Positions 1 to 5,666 are shown, counted from the first letter of the stretch. The stretch is 7,199 bases of DNA from Clostridiaceae bacterium (GCA_016293155.1 JAEDEU010000075.1:1-7199); one strand, 5' to 3'. The notes: generated by a model from the letters alone, not told the origin. Program-made: numbers and translations.

Positions 1-755
1 ATACACTGGAGCGCACTTTTTTCCAGACGGGACACCTGCGCCTGCGAAATCCCGACCTCGTCCGCAACCTCCATCTGCGTGCGCCCCTGAAAAAAGCGCA
101 GACGCAGGATGTGCTTTTCCCGCTCTCCGAGCCGGTCAATCGCCTCGCGCAGGGCGATGTGCTCCAGCCATTGCTCGTCCGTATTTTTGGTATCTCCCAC
201 CTGATCCATCACGCAAATGGCATCGCCGCTGCCCTCGAATACCGGCTCAAACAGGGAAACCGGATCCATAATTGCGTCCAGTGCAAATACCACATCCTCC
301 CGCGGGAGTTCCAGCTGCTTTGCAAGCTCCTCCACCGTCGGCTCGCGCTGGTGCTCTCTGATGAACTTTTCCTTTGCCTGAAGTGCCTTGTATGCCGTAT
401 CGCGCATGGAACGCGAAACACGTATCACGCTGTTGTCGCGCAGATACCGCCGGATTTCTCCGATAATCATCGGCACCGCATAGGTGGAAAAGCGCACGTT
501 CAGCTCTACATTAAAATTATCAATCGACTTAATCAGTCCGATACATCCTACCTGAAACAGATCATCCATGCTTTCTCCCCGGTTGGCAAATCGCTGGATG
601 ACGCTGAGCACCAGACGCAGATTGCCCGCGATGAGCTTTTCCCGCGCGTCGCGGTCGCCCTTTGCAGAGCGCCGCAGCAGCGCGTCCATCTCGGTGCTGC
701 TCAGTACGGTCAGCCGCGACGTATTCACGCCGCAGATTTCTACTTTTCCCTGCAT
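1..755 (-). CDS. sigG: RNA polymerase sporulation sigma factor SigG (3' end cut by window edge)
   Basis: This encodes the late forespore-specific sigma factor SigG, which directs RNA polymerase to forespore genes after engulfment. I read 251 codons from the ATG at 755 down to the window edge without a stop; B. subtilis SigG has 260 residues, so only about 6-9 codons are missing. The N-terminus MQGKVEICGVNTSRL is the SigG-specific leader. Region 2 follows (GNLRLVLSVIQRF at residues 44-56, DDLFQVGCIGLIKSIDNF at 64-81, RFSTYAVPMIIGEIRRYLRD at 88-107), then region 3, and region 4.2 carries the helix-turn-helix (TQMEVADEVGISQAQVSRLE at about 226-245). The start is fixed by a GGAGG (minus strand, 765-769) 9 nt before the ATG. 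The gene is divergent from spoIIGA-sigE instead of lying downstream of sigE as in Bacillus. Identification is secure because the SigG signatures run through the whole protein. Confidence 0.97.
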   Translation of the reverse strand, partial: MQGKVEICGVNTSRLTVLSSTEMDALLRRSAKGDRDAREKLIAGNLRLVLSVIQRFANRGESMDDLFQVGCIGLIKSIDNFNVELNVRFSTYAVPMIIGEIRRYLRDNSVIRVSRSMRDTAYKALQAKEKFIREHQREPTVEELAKQLELPREDVVFALDAIMDPVSLFEPVFEGSGDAICVMDQVGDTKNTDEQWLEHIALREAIDRLGEREKHILRLRFFQGRTQMEVADEVGISQAQVSRLEKSALQC

Positions 756-787
756 TCGGTTTCGCCTCCGTCATTCGATCCTGTTTT

Positions 788-816
788 CATTCTGTCCGGA
801 CGGCGATCAAATATAC
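788..816 (-). promoter_or_regulatory. candidate SigF-type promoter of sigG
   Basis: On the minus strand GTATA (812-816) lies 14 bp before GGACAGAATG (788-797). The family consensus for SigF is GYWTA, about 15 bp, GGNRANANTW; the -35 matches fully and the -10 matches at 8 of 10 positions. The predicted start near 781 would leave a short leader ending in the GGAGG of sigG. In B. subtilis sigG is transcribed by SigF, so the fit is biologically sensible. The match is imperfect and unproven. Confidence 0.4.
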
Positions 817-916
817 CGAATATATTTTTTGATATTCGACGGGATACGTGCAGTTTTTCAGCATTTTTATGCTTTGCGGCGAGAAGCACGGCGGAATCGT
901 AAAACCGTGCACCCGT

Positions 917-949
917 TTGACAGAATCGGCACGGAAAACGGCGTATAAT
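917..949 (+). promoter_or_regulatory. spoIIGA-sigE promoter, SigA-type with 21-bp spacer
   Basis: A perfect TTGACA (917-922) and a perfect TATAAT (944-949) are separated by 21 bp instead of about 17. The spoIIG promoter of B. subtilis is known for consensus-like hexamers 22 bp apart, which makes it depend on Spo0A~P. TTTGACA (916-922), overlapping the -35, matches a reverse 0A box (TTCGNCA) at 6 of 7 positions, and TTCGACG (835-841) is a second 6-of-7 match upstream in the same orientation. Hexamers and spacing are seen directly; Spo0A control is inferred. Confidence 0.7.
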
Positions 950-977
950 AACCTCACCAGAAAGGGGAGGTATTTGT

Positions 978-1841
978 ATGCAAGTAATTTATCTGGATGT
1001 TCTGTTTGTGCTCAATGCACTGATGGATGGATGTATTCTGTGCGCGGCGGCATCGCTGTCCGGGCGCGTGCTGCAAAAGCGGCGCATCTGCGCGGGCGCA
1101 GCGGTCGGCGCGCTCTGGGCGGTGATTTCGGTGCTGTGGATACCGGCGGCATCCGTACCGGCGCGCGTGCTGTGCGGCGTGCTGATGGCGCTCACCGCAT
1201 TCGGGCTGGACGGTCTGCGCCGGACGGTGCGCAGTCTGCTGAGCGTGCTGCTGGTCAGCTTTGTGTTTGCCGGCTGTGTTTCCGCGCTGGCTTCGTGCAC
1301 GAGCGCCGTGCGCATCGCAGGCACGGGTGTCTATCTGCCCGTGACGCTGGAGATGATTGCGGCCGCTGCGGCGTGCGCATGGGGCATCACCGCATTGGTG
1401 TTCCGCCGGCGTGCCAGCGGGGACATCCCGCAGGGTGAGACCGTGACCATCGGCTTCCGCGGCAAGGAGGTGCGCGTGCATCTGCTGCCCGACAGCGGCA
1501 ATGCACTGCGCGATCCGGTCAGCGGTCTGCCCGTGCTGGTCATCAACCGCGTAAGCGCCATGAAGCTGTTTCCACCGGAGCTGCGCTTTGTTCCGATGGA
1601 GCTGCGGCGGCACAATTCCGCCGAGCTGCTCTGCCGTCTCGGTACGAATTCCGGTGATTTCCGTCTGGTGTCCTGCCATACCATCAGCGGCGAGGGACTG
1701 ATGCTGTGCTTCCGCCCGCAGCGCGTGGTGCGCGCGGACGGGACGGAATATCCGGCTCTGGTCGCGGTCACGGCGGACAGTGTGGGAGATTATGACGGTC
1801 TGATCGCTCCCATACGCGGCGCAAAGGCGGTGCACTCATGA
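978..1841 (+). CDS. spoIIGA: SpoIIGA, pro-SigE processing aspartic protease
   Basis: SpoIIGA is a membrane-embedded protease of the mother-cell face of the sporulation septum that removes the pro-sequence of SigE after a forespore signal (SpoIIR in B. subtilis). The 287-residue product has an N-terminal membrane half, with hydrophobic stretches at about residues 2-26, 36-55, 60-78, 86-108 and 119-142, and a soluble C-terminal half. The C-terminal half contains LLPDSGNALRDP (169-180), whose Asp172 in D-S-G corresponds to the catalytic aspartate motif of the family, and DYDGLIAP near the end. The ATG at 978 follows GGGGAGG (964-970). The length is a little below the B. subtilis protein (about 309). 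The gene overlaps sigE by 4 bp (ATGA), which suggests translational coupling of protease and substrate. The membrane half is Ala- and Cys-rich and diverged, as is normal for this fast-evolving family; the assignment also rests on the sigE neighbour. Confidence 0.93.
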   Translation: MQVIYLDVLFVLNALMDGCILCAAASLSGRVLQKRRICAGAAVGALWAVISVLWIPAASVPARVLCGVLMALTAFGLDGLRRTVRSLLSVLLVSFVFAGCVSALASCTSAVRIAGTGVYLPVTLEMIAAAAACAWGITALVFRRRASGDIPQGETVTIGFRGKEVRVHLLPDSGNALRDPVSGLPVLVINRVSAMKLFPPELRFVPMELRRHNSAELLCRLGTNSGDFRLVSCHTISGEGLMLCFRPQRVVRADGTEYPALVAVTADSVGDYDGLIAPIRGAKAVHS

Positions 1842-2548
1842 GCATTCGAGGATGGCTGCGGTCGGTCTGCGTGCGCATCGGTCTGCTGCCCGGAGAAAAC
1901 GAGGTTCACTACATCGGCGGCTCCATCGCCCTGCCCCCGCCGCTGGAGCGCGAGCAGGAGCTGGAAACCATCTCCGCCTGTCAGCAGGGCGACGAGAATG
2001 CGCGCAACAGCCTGATCGAGCACAATCTGCGTCTGGTGGTCTATCTTGCGCGCAAGTTTGAAAACACCGGCATCAATATCGAGGATCTGATTTCCATCGG
2101 CACCATCGGGCTGATTAAGGCGGTCAACACCTATGACACGGGCAAGAAAACCAAGCTGGCGACCTACGCCTCCCGCTGCATCGAAAATGAAATCCTGATG
2201 CACCTGCGCAAGGTTGCCGGTCAGAAAACAGAGATTTCCTTCGACGAGCCGCTGAGCACGGACTGGGACGGCAACGAGCTGCTCCTGTCCGACATTCTCG
2301 GCACGGACAGCGACTGTGTGATGCGCCCGATCGAGGAGGATGTTGATCGTCAGATGCTGCGCCGCGCACTCAAAAATCTGCCCGAGCGGGATCAGACCAT
2401 CATCCGCCTGCGGTTCGGTCTGGCGGGCGAGGAGGAAAAAACGCAAAAAGAGGTCGCCGATCTGCTCGGCATCTCCCAGTCCTATATCTCGCGCCTGGAA
2501 AAGCGCATCATCGCACGCATGAAAAAGGATATCATGCGCTGGGGATGA
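1838..2548 (+). CDS. sigE: RNA polymerase sporulation sigma factor SigE (pro-SigE)
   Basis: SigE is the first mother-cell-specific sigma factor of sporulation, made as an inactive precursor and cleaved by SpoIIGA. The 236-residue product starts with a basic/hydrophobic pro-sequence of about 21-25 residues leading into NEVHYIGGSIALPPPL (21-36), the conserved junction region where processing occurs in B. subtilis. Region 2 (NLRLVVYLARKFENTGINIE at 63-82, then DLISIGTIGLIKAVNTYD at 83-100, and KLATYASRCIENEILMHLR) and region 4 (RLRFGLAGEEEKTQKEVADL at 190-209, then GISQSYISRLEKR at 211-223) are close to the Bacillus protein. The ATG at 1838 overlaps the spoIIGA stop and has only a weak ribosome binding site (AAGGCGG), consistent with coupled translation. 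It is the last gene of the operon and is followed 8 nt later by a strong terminator. Confidence 0.97.
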   Translation: MSIRGWLRSVCVRIGLLPGENEVHYIGGSIALPPPLEREQELETISACQQGDENARNSLIEHNLRLVVYLARKFENTGINIEDLISIGTIGLIKAVNTYDTGKKTKLATYASRCIENEILMHLRKVAGQKTEISFDEPLSTDWDGNELLLSDILGTDSDCVMRPIEEDVDRQMLRRALKNLPERDQTIIRLRFGLAGEEEKTQKEVADLLGISQSYISRLEKRIIARMKKDIMRWG

Positions 2549-2556
2549 CAGACAGC

Positions 2557-2598
2557 ACCGCCCTGAGAGCAGCCGTTCTCAGGGCGGTTTTCTGTTTT
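2557..2598 (+). terminator. rho-independent terminator of spoIIGA-sigE
   Basis: A perfect 12-bp stem (ACCGCCCTGAGA at 2557-2568 with TCTCAGGGCGGT at 2577-2588) encloses an 8-nt loop and is followed by a T-rich tract to 2598. It starts 8 nt after the sigE stop and separates this operon from the convergent rplT end. Confidence 0.92.
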
Positions 2599-2605
2599 AT
2601 GGCGC

Positions 2606-2636
2606 AAAAAAGCTGACCGGAACATCCGATCAGCTT
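2606..2636 (-). terminator. rho-independent terminator of infC-rpmI-rplT
   Basis: Read on the minus strand, AAGCTGATCGG (2636-2626) pairs with CCGGTCAGCTT (2620-2610) around a 5-nt loop, with one G-U pair, and runs into six U (2611-2606). It begins 13 nt after the rplT stop and lies tail to tail with the sigE terminator. Confidence 0.88.
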
Positions 2637-2649
2637 ATTGTCTGTGAAA

Positions 2650-3003
2650 TTACAGAGCAGCCTTAGCGGTGCCAACCAGAGCTGCGAAAGCAGCCTTGTC
2701 GCTGACAGCCAGCTCAGCCAGCATCTTGCGGTTGATCTCGATGCCAGCCTTCTTCAGGCCGTTCATGAAGCGGCTGTAGTTGATGTCGTTTGCCTTGCAC
2801 TCAGCAGAGATGCGGGTGATCCAGAGCTTTCTGAAGTCTCTCTTCTTCTGCTTACGGCCGATGTAAGCGTAACGCAGGGACTTCATAACTGCCTCATTTG
2901 CAGTTCTGAACAGCTTGGACTTAGCGCCCCAGTAGCCCTTGGCCAGCTTCAGGATCTTCTTTCTTCTCTTGCGCGTCATCATTGCGCCCTTAACTCTTGC
3001 CAT
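2650..3003 (-). CDS. rplT: 50S ribosomal protein L20
   Basis: L20 binds 23S rRNA early in 50S subunit assembly and in Firmicutes also represses its own operon through the infC leader. The 117-residue product has the normal length and the family hallmarks: MARVKGAMMTRKRRKKILKL at the N-terminus, GYWGAKSKLFRTANEAVMKS, then YAYIGRKQKKRDFRKLWITR and AECKANDINYSRFMNGLKKA, ending AALVGTAKAAL. The basic N-terminal half is the long RNA-binding extension. The ATG at 3003 is preceded by GGAGG (minus strand, 3016-3020). It is the last gene of infC-rpmI-rplT, 72 nt after rpmI; I see no separate promoter in that gap. Confidence 0.98.
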   Translation of the reverse strand: MARVKGAMMTRKRRKKILKLAKGYWGAKSKLFRTANEAVMKSLRYAYIGRKQKKRDFRKLWITRISAECKANDINYSRFMNGLKKAGIEINRKMLAELAVSDKAAFAALVGTAKAAL

Positions 3004-3075
3004 ATCGAAACGATGCCTCCGTTAAAATTCAGTAATAATGTTAAACGTAATATTGTTGCTCTGGTACGCGGATGC

Positions 3076-3273
3076 TTATGCGTACGGGATCAGGCGCTTA
3101 ACCTGTGCAACGTTGGTGGAATCTGCGAAGCCTTCCTTTCTGAGGTGTCTCAGACGCTTAGTGGACTTCTTATTGAGAATATGACGGCGGTTGGTGTGCG
3201 CACGCTTGATCTTACCGTTCTTGGTCATCTTGAAGCGCTTGGACGCGCCGCTGTGGGTCTTAATCTTCGGCAT
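3076..3273 (-). CDS. rpmI: 50S ribosomal protein L35
   Basis: L35 is a small, very basic protein of the large ribosomal subunit. The 65-residue product has the standard length and the signature MPKIKTHSGASKRFKMTKNG, followed by GKIKRAHTNRRHILNKKSTK and a C-terminal VKRLIPYA. The ATG at 3273 has AGAGGAG (minus strand, 3282-3288) at normal distance. It is the middle gene of the infC operon, 57 nt after infC, the order conserved across most bacteria. The sixth-to-eighth residues THS differ slightly from the common THR/THK form, which is unremarkable. Confidence 0.98.
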   Translation of the reverse strand: MPKIKTHSGASKRFKMTKNGKIKRAHTNRRHILNKKSTKRLRHLRKEGFADSTNVAQVKRLIPYA

Positions 3274-3330
3274 GGATAGTTCTCCTCTCTATTGCCCCGC
3301 CGGATGTACCGGTGGGTTGTATACTTTCAA

Positions 3331-3900
3331 TCACTCTGCCTTTTCAGGCTTTTTTCCGCCCTTTTTGTTCGGAGCCTTCTTGGGGGTATCCTTCTTCGGT
3401 GCGAGGAACATCAGCATCTGTCTGCCCTCCAGCTTCGGCTGCTTTTCCACGCTGCCCAGCTCGGAGCAGGTGTCAGCAAAGCGGCGGAGCAGATCCAGAC
3501 CGATAGAAGAATGCGTGACCTCACGACCGCGGAAACGAACGGATACCTTAACCTTGTTGCCTTCCTTCAAAAAGCGCATTGCATGCTTTGCCTTGACATT
3601 GAAATCGTTGGTGTCGATGCCCGGGGACAGACGAACCTCCTTGATCTCAACCACATGCTGATTCTTTCTGGCTTCCTTCTCACGCTTCGCCTGCTCAAAG
3701 CGGTACTTGCCATAATCCATGATACGGCATACCGGCGGCTGTGCGTTCGGAGCAATCTTCACAAGATCAAGATTCTTCGCACTGGCAGCCTCCTGAGCCT
3801 TTGCAATCGGCACGATGCCCAGCTGTGCGCCGTCATCACCGATCAGGCGGACTTCTTTATCGCGGATCTCTTCATTGATCTGGTGTTCCATACTGCTAAT
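3331..3900 (-). CDS. infC: translation initiation factor IF-3, probable AUU start
   Basis: IF-3 binds the 30S subunit, keeps the 50S subunit off and proofreads the start codon. Both domains are present: the N-domain with INEEIRDKEVRLIGDDGAQL and then NLDLVKIAPNAQPPVCRIMD, a basic linker (FEQAKREKEARKNQH), and the C-domain with EIKEVRLSPGIDTNDFNVKA and RFRGREVTH. I place the start at the ATT at 3900, not the ATG at 3891. GGAGGTG (minus strand, 3908-3914) is 9 nt before ATT but 18 nt before ATG, and AUU starts for infC are well established because they allow autoregulation by IF-3 itself. This gives 189 residues, longer than B. subtilis IF-3 because of a Lys/Pro-rich C-terminal tail of about 20 residues after MLMFLAPKK. 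It is the first gene of the operon, behind a regulated leader. Confidence 0.96.
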   Translation of the reverse strand: MSSMEHQINEEIRDKEVRLIGDDGAQLGIVPIAKAQEAASAKNLDLVKIAPNAQPPVCRIMDYGKYRFEQAKREKEARKNQHVVEIKEVRLSPGIDTNDFNVKAKHAMRFLKEGNKVKVSVRFRGREVTHSSIGLDLLRRFADTCSELGSVEKQPKLEGRQMLMFLAPKKDTPKKAPNKKGGKKPEKAE

Positions 3901-4052
3901 GTTAAAGCACCTCCAAATTTAAAAACAAAAAGCAAAAACGGACGGGTTCCTGCCGTCCGTAACAAACCGGGCACATCGTAAATACTGTGCTCCTGTGTTA
4001 ACCTCTCTGCTTCCGCGCGAGGTGAGGACGGCGATGCCCTTCTTTCTTGTGC
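3901..4052 (-). promoter_or_regulatory. infC operon leader RNA, likely L20-responsive attenuator
   Basis: The roughly 150-nt leader between the predicted start (about 4052) and the infC start codon has no ORF of note but strong RNA structure. An early segment, GCCGTCC (RNA from 4032 to 4026), is perfectly complementary to GGACGGC (3958 to 3952) in the 5' arm of the downstream terminator, so pairing of these two would disrupt the terminator. The overlapping segment GGGCATCG (4039 to 4032) can instead pair with CGATGTGCCC (3978 to 3969) with a 2-nt bulge, freeing the terminator. ACCTC/GAGGT (4023-4019 with 4005-4001) and GCACA/TGTGC (3990-3986 with 3975-3971) are further local stems. In B. subtilis L20 controls this operon by transcription attenuation; the same here is inference. 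Confidence 0.75.
3921..3960 (-). terminator. attenuator terminator in the infC leader
   Basis: On the minus strand ACGGACGG (3960-3953) pairs perfectly with CCGTCCGT (3945-3938) around a 7-nt loop and is followed by U5-GC-U5-G-U5 (3937-3921). It lies just before the infC ribosome binding site, so it would stop transcription ahead of the operon unless its 5' arm is sequestered. Confidence 0.85.
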
Positions 4053-4058
4053 CTGTAT

Positions 4059-4087
4059 ATTATACCCCTGCGAGGGCACACTGTCAA
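4059..4087 (-). promoter_or_regulatory. SigA promoter of infC-rpmI-rplT
   Basis: TTGACA (minus strand, 4087-4082), a 17-bp spacer and TATAAT (4064-4059) are a perfect consensus SigA promoter. It should start transcription near 4052 and feed the attenuated leader. Such strength fits a ribosomal-protein operon controlled after initiation. Confidence 0.93.
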
Positions 4088-4210
4088 CAGTTATTTTTGA
4101 TTTTCTCCGTTTTCGTGCAAAACGCAGACGCACCGGCTAAACCCATCCGATTTTTGTTGGTGCCCCGTAAAATGTTGCACAAAAAATCTCTGAAATCCCA
4201 CATATTACTG

Positions 4211-4239
4211 TTGCACTTTTGAGCGAAATGAGGTATACT
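4211..4239 (+). promoter_or_regulatory. SigA promoter of the DUF1292 gene
   Basis: TTGCAC (4211-4216), 17 bp and TATACT (4234-4239) precede the DUF1292 start codon by about 41 bp. The promoter is divergent from that of infC. In the 120 bp between the two promoters I see only AT-rich sequence and a second TGTTGCAC at 4173-4180. Confidence 0.75.
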
Positions 4240-4280
4240 GTTCACAAGAAAAAAGTACTCACCGCTACGGAGGATTACTG

Positions 4281-4556
4281 ATGAGCGAAGAAATGAACGA
4301 GTATTACGTCATGGTTGACGAGGACGGAAACGAGATCGAATTCCAGCCGGTATGCACCGTGCAGGATGAAGGCTCCGAGTACGTTGTGCTGATTCCGCGC
4401 GAGCTTGACCTTGAGGAGGAAGCCGGTGTTGTCATCATGCGAATCGAGGACGATGTTCTCGTTCCGGTCGAGGATGACGAAGAAGCCGAGCGCATCTATG
4501 AGATCGCAATGGCGGAGGCGGAAGAGCAGTTCTTCGGCGAGGACGACGACGAATAA
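4281..4556 (+). CDS. DUF1292 (YrzB-type) small acidic protein
   Basis: This 91-residue acidic protein belongs to the DUF1292 family, of unknown function and common in Firmicutes. The family core is visible: YYVMVDEDGNEIEFQPVCTV (8-27), EYVVLIPREL (33-42), then VVIMRIEDDVLVPVEDDEEA (50-69), ending in an acidic tail with GEDDDE. It is predicted soluble and cytoplasmic, with no signal or membrane segment. GGAGG (4269-4273) lies 7 nt before the ATG. In Bacillus the homologue yrzB sits with yrzL and the Holliday-junction resolvase-like gene yrrK; here it stands alone with its own SigA promoter between the infC operon and the 6S-like RNA. I see no convincing terminator directly after it, so its transcript may enter the RNA gene. 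The family call is firm, the function unknown. Confidence 0.92.
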   Translation: MSEEMNEYYVMVDEDGNEIEFQPVCTVQDEGSEYVVLIPRELDLEEEAGVVIMRIEDDVLVPVEDDEEAERIYEIAMAEAEEQFFGEDDDE

Positions 4557-4597
4557 TTCAGTTAACTTCCTGCCCGGTTCGACAGTTGCCTTTTTTT

Positions 4598-4770
4598 AAC
4601 CCACATTTAGTTTAAGGGACTCCGAAGTATTGTTCCCACTTCAAGTGCAGGCCTCCCGGTCCACCTTCGCGGTGGATTGGAAGTTGGAAGCGCAGCGATT
4701 TGGGATAGGAGACCCACCTGCGGTCGTGCAGGTTACTAATCTGGCGACATCGGCCGTGGCGGGATTTTTT
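4598..4770 (+). ncRNA. ssrS: 6S RNA candidate (SsrS)
   Basis: This non-coding stretch folds into one long interrupted hairpin, the architecture of 6S RNA, which binds SigA RNA polymerase as an open-promoter mimic. Visible pairings from outside in: ATTTAGT (4605-4611) with ACTAAT (4735-4740), one bulge; GGGACTCC (4616-4623) with GGAGACCC (4708-4715), 7 of 8; TCCCA (4634-4638) with TGGGA (4701-4705); a large asymmetric interior region; and a terminal stem 4653-4665 with 4671-4683 capped by TTCGC. A side hairpin ACCTGC/GCAGGT (4716-4721 with 4728-4733) follows. CCAC (4601-4604) can pair with GTGG (4756-4759) just before a GGGA-T7 end. B. subtilis has a 6S RNA gene in the aspS-yrvM gap, and the next gene here is the yrvM homologue. 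Ends are approximate, and I find no strong promoter (best TTGCCT-16-TAGTTT at 4586-4613), so processing from the upstream transcript is possible. Confidence 0.72.
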
Positions 4771-4777
4771 TCGTCAC

Positions 4778-4811
4778 AAACGGATCGGATTTCCGATCCG
4801 TTTTCTTTTTT
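4778..4811 (+). terminator. rho-independent terminator after the 6S-like RNA
   Basis: AAACGGATCGG (4778-4788) pairs perfectly with CCGATCCGTTT (4793-4803) around an ATTT loop and runs into TTTTCTTTTTT. It backs up the T-run ending the RNA (4765-4771) and insulates tcdA. Confidence 0.9.
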
Positions 4812-4854
4812 CAATTTTTCAATCAATACGATAACTCAGAGAGGATTGTAATTT

Positions 4855-5565
4855 ATGGATGAATTATATCTGCGCACACAGATGCTGCTTGGCGAGGAGG
4901 CGGTCGAACGGCTGAAGCGCGCGCATGTGCTCGTGCTCGGTCTGGGCGGCGTGGGCAGCTTTGCAGTCGAATCGCTGGCGCGTGCCGGTGTCGGCGCACT
5001 GACACTGGTCGATCATGACGAGGTTGCGGATTCCAACCGCAACCGCCAGCTGTGCGCCCTGACCTCCACGGTCGGACAGCGCAAGGCGGATGTCCTCGCC
5101 GCACGCGTGTGTGATATCAATCCTGCCTGCCGTGTACGCCCCATTGCGGAGTTTTATTCTGCCGAGACATCCGAGCGGCTGCTGGATACGGATTACGATT
5201 ATATCATTGATGCTATCGACTCCGTGACCTCCAAGGTGCATCTGATCCGCACCGCCCATGCACGCGGACTGCGCATCATCTCCGCACTCGGCACGGGCAA
5301 CAAGCTGGATCCCTCGCTATTTCAGATTACCGATCTGTCCAAGACCTCGGTTTGTCCGCTGGCGCGCGTCATGCGCCGCGAGCTGAAGTCTGCGGGCATT
5401 GTGCACCACGAGGTGCTGTTTTCTACCGAACCGCCCCGCAAGCCCCAGCCGCTGGAGCAGCCCGCCGAGGGCCGCCGCAGTGTGCCCGGTTCTGTATCCT
5501 GGGTGCCGCCGGTTGCCGGCATGATGCTTGCCGGTCATGTCATTCGAGTCATTTCCGGCGTATAA
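4855..5565 (+). CDS. tcdA: tRNA threonylcarbamoyladenosine dehydratase TcdA (YrvM)
   Basis: TcdA uses ATP to dehydrate t6A37 of ANN-decoding tRNAs to cyclic t6A, improving decoding. The 236-residue product is an E1-like ThiF/MoeB/HesA-family adenylating enzyme. The nucleotide-binding VLVLGLGGVGSFAVESLARA is at residues 25-44, LTLVDHDEVADSNRNRQLCA at 49-68 supplies the ribose-binding acidic residue and the arginine/asparagine set for ATP, and DYIIDAIDSVTSKVHLI is at about 115-131. The C-terminal part has SVPGSVSWVPPVAGMMLAGH (209-228), typical of the TcdA subgroup; the protein is shorter than E. coli TcdA (268). The ATG at 4855 follows GAGAGG (4839-4844). It has no convincing promoter of its own; initiation between 4812 and 4850 or readthrough of the upstream terminators are both possible. 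No gene follows closely on the same strand. Confidence 0.93.
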   Translation: MDELYLRTQMLLGEEAVERLKRAHVLVLGLGGVGSFAVESLARAGVGALTLVDHDEVADSNRNRQLCALTSTVGQRKADVLAARVCDINPACRVRPIAEFYSAETSERLLDTDYDYIIDAIDSVTSKVHLIRTAHARGLRIISALGTGNKLDPSLFQITDLSKTSVCPLARVMRRELKSAGIVHHEVLFSTEPPRKPQPLEQPAEGRRSVPGSVSWVPPVAGMMLAGHVIRVISGV

Positions 5566-5579
5566 GGCTCGACTTTTTT
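5544..5579 (+). terminator. possible weak terminator of tcdA
   Basis: TCGAG (5544-5548) and CTCGA (5568-5572) can form a short stem across the tcdA stop codon, followed within two bases by six T (5574-5579). The loop is long and the stem only 5 bp, so this is a weak call; no better terminator exists before the next promoter. Confidence 0.3.
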
Positions 5580-5666
5580 CGTCATTTTCACCAGTTTTTC
5601 GCAGCATAAAATACCACACATAGTTTGTTCATACAAAAAATTTACAGTTTTTCAATTGTTTCTATA

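Noticed and set aside
111..902. Long plus-strand open frame of about 263 codons opposite sigG
   Set aside because: It is antisense to an unmistakable sigG, has no ribosome binding site and shows no recognisable protein features; GC-rich coding DNA readily produces such frames.
954..1835. Minus-strand open frame of about 293 codons opposite spoIIGA
   Set aside because: Its composition (Arg, His, Gln, Ala rich) is that of a frame shadow, and spoIIGA on the other strand has promoter, ribosome binding site and active-site motif.
2638..3279. Plus-strand open frame of about 213 codons covering rplT and rpmI
   Set aside because: It is the mirror of two highly conserved ribosomal protein genes and starts inside the rplT terminator region without a ribosome binding site.
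4630..4851. 73-codon plus-strand frame over the structured RNA
   Set aside because: It runs through two terminator structures and the paired arms of the RNA, and has no usable ribosome binding site.
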